Part shown: positions 24,309 to 34,199 of the stretch, in pieces | How the letters are laid out: each line of letters opens with the position of its first letter | Numbering within the stretch: position 1 is the first letter of the stretch | Origin: JACNKJ01 sp964344565 | GTDB lineage: Bacteria > Krumholzibacteriota > Krumholzibacteriia > JACNKJ01 | DNA length: 64,000 nucleotides | NCBI GenBank assembly: GCA_964344565.1 | Contig: CAYFNT010000011.1 | Location: forward strand, 1 to 64,000 | Direction: 5' to 3' | The notes under the pieces: model-generated | What the model was told of the DNA's origin: nothing | What the model saw: only the letters and a program-made list of their open reading frames with translations | The model's database searches: none | Made by a program: the position numbers and the translations under genes

Positions 24309-25417
24309 CGTTTCATTTCCCGATACAAAGCTTCGGTGGCCCCCGCCACCGTGTCCCAGCTGTACTCGGTCAGCGCGCGCCGGCGCGCCACCATGCCCGC
24401 CATGTGCACCTTTTCGGGCCTTTCCATCAGCGCGCGCAGCTTCTCGCGCAGGGACTCCACGTTCTTCGTCTCGAAGCTGAAGCCCACGCCCTCGACCAGC
24501 TCGAGGTTCTCGGGGATGTCGCTGCTCAGCACGCAGCAGCCGTAGCTCATGGCCTCGAGCAGGGCGATGGACAGTCCCTCGATCTCGCTGGGCTGGCAGT
24601 AGAGGTAGCAGTTGCCGAAGAGCTCGTCGAGGGTGGCGCCGGTGACGAAGCCCGTGAAGACGATGCGGTCGTCTCCTTCGGCCAGCTTATGCAATTCGTC
24701 CACGTATCGTTCGCTGTGCAGGCCCTCGCCGGCGATGACAAGCTTCATGTCGGTGCCCATCTCGCGGAAGGCGCGGATCAGGTGATGGGCGCCCTTCTCG
24801 GGAGTCAGGCGGGCGATGAAGAAGATGTAGCCGTCCTTCGCCAGTCCCCACTTCTCGGCGATCTCCTCGGGCATGCGCGCCGGCGGCTCCTGGATGCCGT
24901 TGGGTATGGCGTCCACGTCGGCCTGGAACTTCTCCTTGTAGTACTCCCGCAGGACCTTCGACACCACGATGCTGCGATTGGGGAATCGCACGCTGAAGGT
25001 CTCGCACATCTTCAGGTAGAAACGCGCGAAGCGGTTCCACTTGGCCCGCTGCCAGTCCAGCCCGTGCACGGTGACCACGGTCTTGTGGCCGAAGAGTCGC
25101 GGCAGCCAGGCGAAGATGCTCGGACCCAGCGCGTGGTAGTGCACGATGCCGCGCTTTCGGAAGAGCACGTCGAAGGTGGCGACGAGGGCGTAGATCCAGG
25201 TGTCCAGGTGCTTGGTCTGAAGGGTGCGGAGGCGCCGCACCCGCACGCCCTTGTAGTCCTTCATGGGCGGCACGTAGTAGCTGCGGGCGTAGACGGTGAT
25301 GTCCAGGCGATCGGCCAGGCGCGTGGCGATCTCTTCGATATGCTTCTCGATACCCCCCTGAGTCGTGGGGATGCCCCGGGTGCCGATGTGATAGATGCGT
25401 AGAGGAGCCTCGGGCAT
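24305..25417 (-). CDS. Glycosyltransferase family 4 (GT-B fold)
   Basis: A 370-residue retaining glycosyltransferase. The N-terminal half has I-G-T-R-G-I-P-T-T-Q-G-G-I-E-K-H, the acceptor-side glycine loop seen in WcaI/RfaG-like and DUF1972-type enzymes. The C-terminal half has F-F-I-A-R-L-T-P-E-K-G-A-H-H-L, V-I-A-G-E-G and the E-x7-E donor motif E-I-E-G-L-S-I-A-L-L-E-A-M. There is no membrane segment, so it probably works at the cytoplasmic face in lipopolysaccharide, exopolysaccharide or glycolipid assembly. It is a lone gene with no polysaccharide cluster around it, and the sugar donor is unknown. Confidence 0.9.
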   Translation of the reverse strand: MPEAPLRIYHIGTRGIPTTQGGIEKHIEEIATRLADRLDITVYARSYYVPPMKDYKGVRVRRLRTLQTKHLDTWIYALVATFDVLFRKRGIVHYHALGPSIFAWLPRLFGHKTVVTVHGLDWQRAKWNRFARFYLKMCETFSVRFPNRSIVVSKVLREYYKEKFQADVDAIPNGIQEPPARMPEEIAEKWGLAKDGYIFFIARLTPEKGAHHLIRAFREMGTDMKLVIAGEGLHSERYVDELHKLAEGDDRIVFTGFVTGATLDELFGNCYLYCQPSEIEGLSIALLEAMSYGCCVLSSDIPENLELVEGVGFSFETKNVESLREKLRALMERPEKVHMAGMVARRRALTEYSWDTVAGATEALYREMKR

Positions 25418-25474
25418 TTTGCGATACCACCGCCGATTCGGATCAAGTAGGCTGGACTTTAGAAGGGGCCTAGG

Positions 25475-28400
25475 ATGATGTCAATGAATGAGCTACCCGC
25501 CTCCCGGAACTCTCTCCTCCTGGGAATCGCCGGTTCCGGCAAGACCCATGAGTGCATTCGCCGTGCCAGCGAGGCCCTGGCGGCGAATCGGGCGGTGCTC
25601 TATCTGGTGCCCAATCGCGACGAGGCGGCCCTGGTCCGATCCCGCCTGCTGGAGGCCGCGGCTCGTCGGGCGGCCTTCCTGCCGGACATCCTCACCCCCG
25701 GCGCCCTGGTGCGGCGGGTGCTCGAGGCCGCCGACCCGGGATGCTCTCCCCGAGGTCCTTTGAGCCGCCGCCTGGCCCTGTCCCGCCTGCTTGCCCATCG
25801 CCGCGGAAGCCTCGGCCGCCTCGAGGACAGCGCCGCCACCGCCGGCTTTCCCGAGGTCCTGGACCGCCTGCTCTCCGAACTCGTCGAGGGCGGGCTCGGT
25901 CCGGACGATCTTCGCTCCCTGTCCGGCCCGCGCCCCGCGGCCCTGGCCGATCTCTACCAGGCCTACCTCGAGGAACAGGCGGCATCCGCGCTCTACGATC
26001 CGGCGCCGGCCATGCAGTCGGCCGCCGAGCTGCTGGAGAAGCGGCCCGAACTGATTCCGGCCCTGGACCTGCTCGTCGTCGACGGCTTCAGCAATCTGAG
26101 TCCACTGCAGCTGCGCCTGCTTCGCGCGCTCATGTCCCGCGCGGAGGCCAGCACCTTCAGTCTCTGCATGGATCCCGCCGATCTGGACGGCCCGCCCCGA
26201 CCGCCCTTCGAGCGTCTCCATCGCCTGGCCGCCCGTTTCGCGGGCCCGGAAGGCTGGCAGGTGGAAGCCCTGGACGCGACGCCCCGCTTCGCCGGCGATT
26301 TCCCCGCTCGCCTGGCCCGCGAGCTCTTTCGCAGACTGCCGGGCGAGGCCAAGGGCGAGCCGCCCGTCGAGCTGCGGCTTCTGGAAGCCGCCTCCCGCCG
26401 TGACGAGGCCGAGGCCATCGCCCGCGAACTGCGCAATCTTCTCGCCGAGGGCGTGGATGCCGGTCGTCTGGCGGTGCTCTACCGCGACGCCGAACTGGGC
26501 GAACTGATCGCGTCCACCCTCGAGCGCGCCCGACTGCCCTTCCTGAGCGGGCGCCGAGCGACTCTCGGCCGCAGCGCCCTGGCCGGTTTTTTCGCGGCCA
26601 TGCTCGACTGGCAGGCCGGCGGCGGAGGCGTCGATCTGCTTCGGAAGCTCAGGGGAGGCTACCTGGGCATGGACGACGAACTGCTCGTCGAGTTGCAGTC
26701 CGAAGGCAGACGGCGCGGACTTCCCGCCGAGGCGAGCTGGACGGAATTCCTGGAAGAGGCCCGGCGCGAGCATCCCGATGCCGACTGGGACTGGCTCGAC
26801 TGGCACCTGTCCGCGCCCAAGGGCGAGCTCGACGGCCGCGCCTGGTTCGACGACCTTCTGCGGCCCCTCGGCGATCTCGTGTCCGCGAAACTCGACGGGG
26901 CCTTCGCCCGCGGCGAGGGCGGAGGCGTCGCGCTGCTGGCCTCCGAACTTCGCGACCTGGAAGACATCATGGCCGCGGCCGGCACCCTGGCCGGCGAGGC
27001 ATTGCCCCCCGGAACCCGGCAATCCGCGGCGGCCTGGCAGGCCGCCTTCGCCGCGGCTCTGGATTCGGTGGAGACTCGCCGCGCCTGGGGCGGCGAGGGT
27101 GGAGGCATCCTGCTGGGCAATCCCTTCGAGATGCGGCTGCCCGAACTGGACACGGTCTTCGTGGCGGGGCTCAGCCGCGGCAGCTTCCCGCCGCCGCCCC
27201 GCGAGGATCCTTTGCTGCGCGAGAGCGAACGCCAGCAGCTCAATCGAGGCTTCGAGGAGGAAGGTCGAGCCGCGCGCCTGACTCTTCGGGCCGATCGCCA
27301 GGCGGAGGAGCGCTACCTCTTCTACATCGCCATGACCCGCGCCTCCCGCAGTCTGGTGCTGAGCTGGTCGGTGCGCGACCTGGAGGGGCGGGTCACGCCG
27401 CCGTCCTTCTTCCTCGACGAGCTGGAGCGCATCGCTCCCCTTCCCGTAGCGCGCTTCGTTCCCGGCAAATCCCTGGACGAGAAGTTCGCGCGGCCGGTGG
27501 GTCTGCGGGACCTCGTGAGAAACGTGCTGGTGGCCAGGCATCGCAGACTGTCCGGTCCGCTCCTGGAGGAGGCCGAGGCCTTCCTGCGGGAACAGGCGCT
27601 CGGCGGAGTGCTCGACGCCTTCGCCGCCCGTCCCGAGGTGGAGAGCCTACAGAAGCATCCCCGCCTGGCCATGCGCATGGCCCTGGAACGAAACTTCAGT
27701 CCCACGGGGCTGGAGACCTTCGCCCACTGTCCCTATCGCTATCTCATGGAGCGCACCCTTCGCCTCGAGGAGGACGAGGTCCTCGAAGCCGGTCCTCGCG
27801 AGGAGGGCGTGCTCTATCACAAGGTCCTCGAGCTCTTCTTCCGCCGTTGGGACGGCGATCCCGCCCTGGACGAGCTCGACGAGCGCCTGAAGGAACTCTA
27901 CGCCGAGGCGGTGGAAACTCTCGTCGAAGACGGCGAAGCGGCCCTTCGCTCCCGTCGTTTCCGCCTCGAGGATTCCCGGCGCCTCCGCCTTCTCGCGGGC
28001 TACCTGAGCCGGGATCTCGAGCGCCTTTCGGTCACGGGCATGCGTCCCGAGGCGGATTCCCTGGAAACGGATATGCTCATCGAATCGGCCGCCCTCCCCG
28101 GCGAGGGCGGCGATTTCCGGCTTCGGGGCAGGGCGGATCGGGTGGACCGGACAGGCGACGGCCGTCGCCTGGTGATCGACTACAAGCGCAGCGGCCGGAG
28201 CCTGGAGAACCCGCAATCCGAATCGCCCAGGAGCTTCCAGCTACCCGTCTACGCCTGGGGACTTCCCGAGAAGGATCGCCTCGGCGCGGCCTTCGCCTCC
28301 GTGAACGACGCCGACAAGACCCTGCGCGGCTACTTCAGAAAGAGCGAGGAGGACCCGGCCCTGGAGAAACAGCTGAAGGGCAAGTGGCTCGAGGCCGGCG

Positions 28401-28588
28401 AGTGGGACGCCTGGCTCGAGAAGGTGGCCGCGCGCATCCGCGAGCTGGTGGACGAGATCGTCCGGGGACGCTTCGATCCCGCTCCCGCCGACGGCGGCGA
28501 GAAGTGCGAGAGCTGTTCCGTGCGGCAGCTCTGCCGCTGGGAGGAAGGCGAGAAGCCGCGGAAGGGGGGCGAAGATGAGCCGTCCTGA
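25475..28588 (+). CDS. addB: AddB-like subunit of the AddAB recombination nuclease-helicase
   Basis: A 1037-residue protein. An N-terminal P-loop G-I-A-G-S-G-K-T-H lies near residue 15 within a degenerate UvrD-like helicase (helicase features include L-L-V-V-D-G-F and Y-I-A-M-T-R-A-S-R). The C-terminal PD-(D/E)XK nuclease is at about 880-905 (R-A-D-R-V-D ... V-I-D-Y-K-R-S). Cysteines in F-A-H-C-P-Y-R (about 751) and C-E-S-C-S-V-R-Q-L-C (about 1011-1020) make the Fe-S staple of AddB. With AddA it resects double-strand ends for RecA loading. The next gene starts 14 bp before this one ends. Confidence 0.9.
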   Translation: MMSMNELPASRNSLLLGIAGSGKTHECIRRASEALAANRAVLYLVPNRDEAALVRSRLLEAAARRAAFLPDILTPGALVRRVLEAADPGCSPRGPLSRRLALSRLLAHRRGSLGRLEDSAATAGFPEVLDRLLSELVEGGLGPDDLRSLSGPRPAALADLYQAYLEEQAASALYDPAPAMQSAAELLEKRPELIPALDLLVVDGFSNLSPLQLRLLRALMSRAEASTFSLCMDPADLDGPPRPPFERLHRLAARFAGPEGWQVEALDATPRFAGDFPARLARELFRRLPGEAKGEPPVELRLLEAASRRDEAEAIARELRNLLAEGVDAGRLAVLYRDAELGELIASTLERARLPFLSGRRATLGRSALAGFFAAMLDWQAGGGGVDLLRKLRGGYLGMDDELLVELQSEGRRRGLPAEASWTEFLEEARREHPDADWDWLDWHLSAPKGELDGRAWFDDLLRPLGDLVSAKLDGAFARGEGGGVALLASELRDLEDIMAAAGTLAGEALPPGTRQSAAAWQAAFAAALDSVETRRAWGGEGGGILLGNPFEMRLPELDTVFVAGLSRGSFPPPPREDPLLRESERQQLNRGFEEEGRAARLTLRADRQAEERYLFYIAMTRASRSLVLSWSVRDLEGRVTPPSFFLDELERIAPLPVARFVPGKSLDEKFARPVGLRDLVRNVLVARHRRLSGPLLEEAEAFLREQALGGVLDAFAARPEVESLQKHPRLAMRMALERNFSPTGLETFAHCPYRYLMERTLRLEEDEVLEAGPREEGVLYHKVLELFFRRWDGDPALDELDERLKELYAEAVETLVEDGEAALRSRRFRLEDSRRLRLLAGYLSRDLERLSVTGMRPEADSLETDMLIESAALPGEGGDFRLRGRADRVDRTGDGRRLVIDYKRSGRSLENPQSESPRSFQLPVYAWGLPEKDRLGAAFASVNDADKTLRGYFRKSEEDPALEKQLKGKWLEAGEWDAWLEKVAARIRELVDEIVRGRFDPAPADGGEKCESCSVRQLCRWEEGEKPRKGGEDEPS

Positions 28589-31500
28589 GCTCAACGCCGA
28601 GCAGCTTCCCGCGGTGGAGCGGCATCAGCGCGATCTTCTGCTCTCGGCCGGCGCGGGCAGCGGCAAGACCCGCGTGCTGGTAGAGCGCTACCTTCGCATC
28701 CTGGAGGACGGCGGATGGGATCCCGCGCTGCCTGCGCGACTTCTGGCCATCACCTTCACGGAGAAGGCCGCCCAGGAGATGCGCGATCGCATCTATCGCG
28801 AGGTGACCCTGCGGGCGGCGGGAGCCGAGGCCGAGGTGGCCGGGCGGCTGGCCGAACTGGGCCGTGAATTGGAGACCGCGCCCATTTCCACCATCCACGG
28901 TTTCTGCAGCAGGCTCCTGAGAGAGAACGCGGCCGAGGCGGGCCTGGATCCGCGTTTCCGGGTGCCCGATCCCGTGGAACTCCGCGAGCTCGAGGACGAG
29001 ATCTTCGCGCGCATGCTGTCCGAGGAGAACGCCGATCTGCAGTTGCTCGGCGGCGAGATGGGCCTGGACAAGCTGCGCCAGGGCCTCGCCGAGCATCGCG
29101 AGCTGCGGCGCAGCCTGGGTCTGCCCTCCGACTCCGGGGAGGAGGCCGAGGCCCGGGTGAAGAGTCAGGAGGATGCGGCCCGAAGGCTCTTCGAATCTCA
29201 TTGGCTGACCTGGCAGTGGAGCCTGCCGGATCGTTTCGCGAATCTTTGCGCGCACCTGCCCGGAGGCGCGCACCCCAAACCGGCTTCCGCCGAAAAGATC
29301 CAGGCGGCCCTGGTCCTACTGACCGGCAGGGACAAGCTTGACGCCGATCTGCCCGGCGGGCTGCTCGATGCCATGAAACGCCTCACCGTCGGCGCCAAAA
29401 CCCTGGGCGACGAAGGCGAACTGGAGCGCAAGTGGAAGCCCTTCAAGAAGGAATTGGAAGAGGCCCGCCGCGCACTCGCGCCCCTCGCGGCCGAAGCCGT
29501 CGACCGCCCCCGCGGACTGCGCGCGGCCTTCTTCAGACTGCAGGCGGAGTCGGATCGTCGGTTGCGGCAGGCCATGCGCGTGCACTCCTGGCTGGACTTC
29601 GAGGATCTGCAGCTGTCGGCCCTCGGTCTGCTCGAAGGCGATCCGGCTCTTCGCGATCGTCTGCGCTCCCAGTATCGGCAGATTCTCGTGGACGAGATGC
29701 AGGACACCAACCACCTGCAGCTGCGGCTCATCCGGCAACTCGCCCCCGAGAAGAAGGACGAGGCGCGCGCGCTCTTCCTGGTGGGCGATCCGCGTCAGAG
29801 CATCTACGGATTCCGCAATGCCGACGTGGAGGTCTTCCGCCGCGAGGCGCGACGGGCAGCCGACCAGGGAACCGGCCACTCCCTCAGCACCAACTACCGC
29901 AGCCATCCGGCGCTGCTCGACTTCTTCAACGCCTTCTTCCCCTCGATGGATTTCCCACCCATGGACAGTCCCCGTGAGGGCGACGGCGAGGCGCGGGTGA
30001 GCATCCAGCTCACGGTGAGCGGCGATCTCCATACCCAGGGCGCGCGGCACATCGCGGCGGAGCGTCTGGCCGACACCCTGCGCGAGGCCTTCGACGCGGG
30101 TCTCGCGGTGCGGGACGGGGAGGGCGAGCGGCCCCTGGACTGGAAGGACGTGGCCATCCTCGTCCGCAGCGGCGGCGCCATCTCGCCCCTGGTGCGCGCC
30201 CTCACGGCCCGGGGAATTCCCCACGAGGCGGCCGGCGGCAAGGAGTACTTCATCCGCCAGGAGCTGCTGGATCTGGAGAACCTCATCGCGGCCCTGGACG
30301 ATCCCTATCACCGCTTCAAGCTGGCGCGGGGGCTGCGCAGCGAAGCCATCGGCTTGAGCCGCCGGGATCTCGTGACCTTGATGCTGCCCGCCACCGGCGA
30401 AGCGCTGCCCGCCGATATGGGACAGCGACAGGGCATGCAGTTGATCGAATCGCTGGAGGCCGCCGCGGGTCCCGACAGCGAACTCAGCGAGACCGGCCGC
30501 CGGCGCGTGGATCGCTTCCTGAGCCTGCGCCGCGAGATCGGACCGCGCCTGCACCGCCTGCCCATGCAGGAGCTCGTGGAGGAGATCGTTCGGGCCAGCG
30601 GTTTCGACCTGCGAGCGGCCACCGAGCGCTACGGGCTCAAGATGCTGCGCAATCTGCGGCAGCTCTCCGAACTTCTCGGCGAGCTGGAACGGCATCGACG
30701 CATGAGCGTGACCGAGTTCCTGGAGCACATGCGTCGCATCCGCGAGATCTCTCCCAAGCGCCAGGAGGCCTGGGTGCCCGAGGAGGGCGAATCCCTGGTG
30801 AAGATTCTCACCATCCACGCCGCCAAGGGTCTGGAATTCCCCCTCGTGGTGGTGGCCGACCTGGAGCGCGATCTCTCGAGCATGCGCAGGCCCGGCGACC
30901 TGGCCAGCCTGCGTCTCGACGGCGAAGGGGAGCAGGACGCGCTTCTCGGCCTTCTCTGGCGCGACGGCGAGGGAGGTCGGCATCCGGATCTCGTGCACGA
31001 GTGGATCCGCCTAAGCTCCGATCGGCGCGAGGAGGAGGAATCGCGACGGCTTCTCTACGTGGCCATGACCCGGGCCAAGGACTACCTGCTGCTTTCGGGG
31101 GTGATGCGGAAGAAGAGCGTGGAGAAAGCGCTCGAGGAGTTCGATCTGCCGCCCGCCAGGCCCGGCGCCCACTTCCTGGCCGAACTGCAACGGGGACTGC
31201 GGGATGTGGATGCCGCCCTCTACCGGGTGGACTGGCATCACGAAGGTCCTCCCGGGCCCCTCGGTCGCGCGCTGGGACGTACGGAAGGGGATGCGCCGAC
31301 CCCTGCACCCTCGCCGGAGTGGGCGCCCCTGGCCTCGAAGGTCGAGGCGCCCGCGGAGCTGGAGCTGCCGGTGACCTCCCTGGCGCTGCTGCATGCCTGT
31401 CCCCTGCGTTGGCTGCTGGAGCGCCGCTACGATCTGGACGGCTCCTCCCGCGGCCTCGCCGAGCCCTTCCACGCCTGGGAAGGCGCCGGCGACGATGGGC

Positions 31501-32159
31501 CCGCCGGAGCTTCCTTCGGCACCGACCTCCATCGCATCCTCGAACACTGGGATTTCCGCGTCGAGGCGGAGGCGGCCTTCGAAGCGGCCTGTCCCGCCGA
31601 TCTCGACGAGGTCCGCCGGAAGGCCGCCCGCGAGACCCTGCTCGAGTTCTTCGCAACCGAGAACGTCTGGACCCGGCAGCGACTGCCCGAGGGAAGCGAG
31701 ATCCGACGGGAGGAGTCCTTCGTGCTGAAGCTCGAGGGACTGCGCATCACCGGGCAGATCGATCTGCACTTCATCTGGGATGATCAGCGTTTCCTGGTGG
31801 ACTGGAAGAGCGACCGCGTGGACGAGGCCACCATTCCCGACCGGCTTCATCATCACCAGCTGCAGATGGCTCTCTACGCCCTGGCCCTTCGCGAGGCGGG
31901 GCGCCCCGCCTCACGCGCCTTCATCGCCTTCCTGCGCGCGGGGCAGTTCCGCGAGGTGGACGCCGACGAGCGGCACCTCAAGTGGGCCGAGAAACTGGCC
32001 ATCAATCTGGCGCGGAAGGCCGCCGAACTCACCATCCCCGGGCAATTGTCCGGAGGACTGGAAAGCCTGCCCGCGCCCAACGAGCCTCCCTGCCCGGGCT
32101 GTCCCTGGCGGGATGGGCCCTGCACCCGGGCCTACCGGAAAGGTGAGCTGATTGGCTGA
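28575..32159 (+). CDS. addA: AddA-like UvrD/Rep helicase-nuclease
   Basis: A 1194-residue superfamily 1 helicase with a C-terminal nuclease. Motifs in order are Walker A S-A-G-A-G-S-G-K-T-R near residue 25, I-T-F-T-E-K-A-A, Walker B L-V-D-E-M-Q-D-T-N, G-D-P-R-Q-S-I-Y-G-F-R, T-N-Y-R-S-H, H-A-A-K-G-L-E-F and L-Y-V-A-M-T-R-A-K. The PD-(D/E)XK nuclease lies near 1060-1080 (G-Q-I-D-L, L-V-D-W-K-S-D). Unusually, a Cys in L-H-A-C-P-L-R (about 942) plus C-P-G-C-x6-C at the C-terminus mimic the Fe-S staple normally found in AddB. It overlaps addB and is surely co-expressed. It repairs double-strand breaks in the cytoplasm. Confidence 0.93.
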   Translation: MSRPELNAEQLPAVERHQRDLLLSAGAGSGKTRVLVERYLRILEDGGWDPALPARLLAITFTEKAAQEMRDRIYREVTLRAAGAEAEVAGRLAELGRELETAPISTIHGFCSRLLRENAAEAGLDPRFRVPDPVELRELEDEIFARMLSEENADLQLLGGEMGLDKLRQGLAEHRELRRSLGLPSDSGEEAEARVKSQEDAARRLFESHWLTWQWSLPDRFANLCAHLPGGAHPKPASAEKIQAALVLLTGRDKLDADLPGGLLDAMKRLTVGAKTLGDEGELERKWKPFKKELEEARRALAPLAAEAVDRPRGLRAAFFRLQAESDRRLRQAMRVHSWLDFEDLQLSALGLLEGDPALRDRLRSQYRQILVDEMQDTNHLQLRLIRQLAPEKKDEARALFLVGDPRQSIYGFRNADVEVFRREARRAADQGTGHSLSTNYRSHPALLDFFNAFFPSMDFPPMDSPREGDGEARVSIQLTVSGDLHTQGARHIAAERLADTLREAFDAGLAVRDGEGERPLDWKDVAILVRSGGAISPLVRALTARGIPHEAAGGKEYFIRQELLDLENLIAALDDPYHRFKLARGLRSEAIGLSRRDLVTLMLPATGEALPADMGQRQGMQLIESLEAAAGPDSELSETGRRRVDRFLSLRREIGPRLHRLPMQELVEEIVRASGFDLRAATERYGLKMLRNLRQLSELLGELERHRRMSVTEFLEHMRRIREISPKRQEAWVPEEGESLVKILTIHAAKGLEFPLVVVADLERDLSSMRRPGDLASLRLDGEGEQDALLGLLWRDGEGGRHPDLVHEWIRLSSDRREEEESRRLLYVAMTRAKDYLLLSGVMRKKSVEKALEEFDLPPARPGAHFLAELQRGLRDVDAALYRVDWHHEGPPGPLGRALGRTEGDAPTPAPSPEWAPLASKVEAPAELELPVTSLALLHACPLRWLLERRYDLDGSSRGLAEPFHAWEGAGDDGPAGASFGTDLHRILEHWDFRVEAEAAFEAACPADLDEVRRKAARETLLEFFATENVWTRQRLPEGSEIRREESFVLKLEGLRITGQIDLHFIWDDQRFLVDWKSDRVDEATIPDRLHHHQLQMALYALALREAGRPASRAFIAFLRAGQFREVDADERHLKWAEKLAINLARKAAELTIPGQLSGGLESLPAPNEPPCPGCPWRDGPCTRAYRKGELIG

Positions 32160-32224
32160 GTGCTTGCTTATTCTTCCCCGTGATGACCGATAGTTCCTCA
32201 CGTCAAGCGCATGAAGGAGATAAG

Positions 32225-32938
32225 ATGAAGAATGTGAACGTGTTAGGGGTTTTGATTCTCCTGCTGCCGGTTCTGGCCCTGGCGGATTTCACGCTGCTGG
32301 ACGCCAGTTTCGACGATAAAACGGTCGATGCGCCCATCGGCACCGGAGGCCCCGATCTGGGTGAACCCATCGAAGTCCATGCGGGTCTCAGCGCCACCGT
32401 GAGGGATGAGCCCTTCGCGACGCCGGCCCTGGAGATCGTGCGGGTCAGCGAAGGCAGCACCGCGCCGGTGGTCTTCGAATTCGTGGACGAGGCTTCGGTG
32501 GACGTGGGGAAGGTGACCGTGAGTTTCGACGTCATCATCGTGACTCCCGACAACTACGAACTGATCACCGTCTACGAGCAGGGCTTCTGGAGCAGCACCT
32601 TCGCCAAGATCTATACCGATTCGTCCGGGAATCTGCGTCTCAGCGACGCCGCCGGCTACTACGGCATACTCGGCTTGTATGCCTCCCAGCAGTTCTACAA
32701 CTTCAGGCTCGTTTTCGATTGCGTGGCCGACACCTACGACCTGTTCATCGACGACGTTCCCATCATCGAGGGTAGGGGGCACGGCAAGAGTGGCGTCGGT
32801 ATCGGCCGCCTGGCCTTCAAGATCGTCCACTCAGCAGGCCTGGATTCCGGATTCATAATCGATGAACTGCTGGTCACCGCCGACGAGTACACCGCCGCAG
32901 AGAACAGCAGTTTCTCGGAGGTCAAACCCATCTACTAG
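32225..32938 (+). CDS. Secreted protein, LamG-like fold suspected, with short C-terminal tail motif
   Basis: A 237-residue protein starting MKNVNVLGVLILLLPVLALA, a clear signal peptide. ATG 32225 is chosen because AAGGAG lies a few bases upstream. The mature part reads as beta-sandwich: V-T-V-S-F-D-V-I-I-V, F-Y-N-F-R-L-V-F-D-C-V-A-D-T-Y-D-L-F-I-D-D, a pattern common in concanavalin-like (LamG/DUF1080) domains, though I cannot assign the family. It ends S-S-F-S-E-V-K-P-I-Y, a tail shared with the proteins at 267-950 and 44693-45823. It has no FlgD-like domain. Extracellular; function unknown. Confidence 0.75.
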   Translation: MKNVNVLGVLILLLPVLALADFTLLDASFDDKTVDAPIGTGGPDLGEPIEVHAGLSATVRDEPFATPALEIVRVSEGSTAPVVFEFVDEASVDVGKVTVSFDVIIVTPDNYELITVYEQGFWSSTFAKIYTDSSGNLRLSDAAGYYGILGLYASQQFYNFRLVFDCVADTYDLFIDDVPIIEGRGHGKSGVGIGRLAFKIVHSAGLDSGFIIDELLVTADEYTAAENSSFSEVKPIY

Positions 32939-32957
32939 GATCTCTGGACAGATCCCC

Positions 32958-32999
32958 GAGCGGCGCGTAGAGTATCGGGAACTCGCGCCGCTCTTTTTT
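32958..32999 (+). terminator. Strong rho-independent terminator
   Basis: GAGCGGCGCG and CGCGCCGCTC form a 10-bp stem with a 16-base loop, followed directly by TTTTTT, 20 bp after the secreted-protein stop codon. Confidence 0.85.
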
Positions 33000-33030
33000 G
33001 TGCATGCCGCATCACCCGATCCGGAACGTC

Positions 33031-34134
33031 ATGAGAATCCTAATCGCCTTCCTTGCCACCCTTCTTATCGCCTCGTGCGCCCTGGCCGCCGGCGAATACG
33101 AGTCCGCCCTGCTCATGGAGGCTCGGAGCGGGCAGATCCTCTTCGAGGAAAACGCCGACGAGCGGTGGATCCCCGCCAGCGTGGTCAAGCTCATGCTCCT
33201 GCTCCTGGCGGATGAGGCCGTCCAGGACGGACGCGTCAAGTCCGAGACCCTGCTCACGAGTTCCAAGTATGCCAAGGGCATGGGAGGCAGCCAGGTCTAC
33301 CTGGCCGCCGGCGACGAGACCAGTTTCCAGAAACTCATCGAGGCCGTGGCCGTGGGATCCGCCAACGACGCGGCGGTGACCGTGGCCGAGGGAATATTCG
33401 GCAGCGTGCCCGCGACGGTGGCGGCCATGAACGAGAAGTGCGCCGAACTCGGCATGACGAGTACCACCTACGCCAACGTGACCGGCCTGCCCGAGAACGG
33501 AGGCAGGGCCGAGAACTTCACCACGGCGCGGGATCAGGCCATCCTCGCGAGGGAAGTGGTGCTGAATCATCCGCTCGTGCTCGAGTGGACCGGCAAGATC
33601 TACACCCGCTTTCGCAAGGGTCTCGACCTGGGCACCACCAACACCATGATGAAGGTCTACGAGGGCATGGACGGCCTCAAGACCGGCTACCACGACAAGG
33701 GACGGTCGAACCTGGTGGCCACCGCCCAGCGCGGCGGTCGCAGGCTCATCGCCGTGGTCCTGGGTTCCCCCGGGCCCAAGCAGCGCAACGCCGAGGTGGA
33801 GCGCCTTCTGGATTCCGGCTTCGCCGATTGGGACATGCGCACGGCCTTGCGCAAGGGCGACGGCCTGGGCATCGAGTTCAGGGTTAAGCGCACCTGGCGC
33901 GGGAAGCTGCGCGTGGCCGCCGCCGAGGATCTGGTCTATCTCGCCCGTCCCGAGGACATCGCCCGCGTGAGCATCGAGCTGGAGAATCCGAGCGATCTCG
34001 CCGCGCCCTTCGATGAGGGCGAGGAAGTGGGCCGTATCGTGGTGAAGCTGGACGGCCAGGTGCTCAGTTCGGTGCCGGCCCTTGCGACCAAGCGCATGCG
34101 CGCCTCCTGGCTGAGCTGGCCCCGGGGCGAATAG
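33031..34134 (+). CDS. dacA: D-alanyl-D-alanine carboxypeptidase (PBP5/DacA family)
   Basis: A 367-residue penicillin-binding protein trimming peptidoglycan pentapeptides in the periplasm. The catalytic motifs are in order: S-V-V-K (S-x-x-K) near residue 50, S-A-N near 112 and K-T-G near 217, with a C-terminal beta domain after about 260. The start MRILIAFLATLLIASCALAAG is chosen because it gives a proper signal peptide; no strong ribosome site precedes it. The sequence I-A-S-C is a plausible lipobox, so the enzyme may be a lipoprotein instead of carrying the usual amphipathic C-terminal anchor. A thioredoxin lipoprotein gene follows after 65 bp. Confidence 0.9.
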   Translation: MRILIAFLATLLIASCALAAGEYESALLMEARSGQILFEENADERWIPASVVKLMLLLLADEAVQDGRVKSETLLTSSKYAKGMGGSQVYLAAGDETSFQKLIEAVAVGSANDAAVTVAEGIFGSVPATVAAMNEKCAELGMTSTTYANVTGLPENGGRAENFTTARDQAILAREVVLNHPLVLEWTGKIYTRFRKGLDLGTTNTMMKVYEGMDGLKTGYHDKGRSNLVATAQRGGRRLIAVVLGSPGPKQRNAEVERLLDSGFADWDMRTALRKGDGLGIEFRVKRTWRGKLRVAAAEDLVYLARPEDIARVSIELENPSDLAAPFDEGEEVGRIVVKLDGQVLSSVPALATKRMRASWLSWPRGE

Positions 34135-34199
34135 GCCCTGGATTCCCACCCTTCGATCCTCTACATTTGCCGGAAATCCCCTCAACCTGGAGCGTCCCC

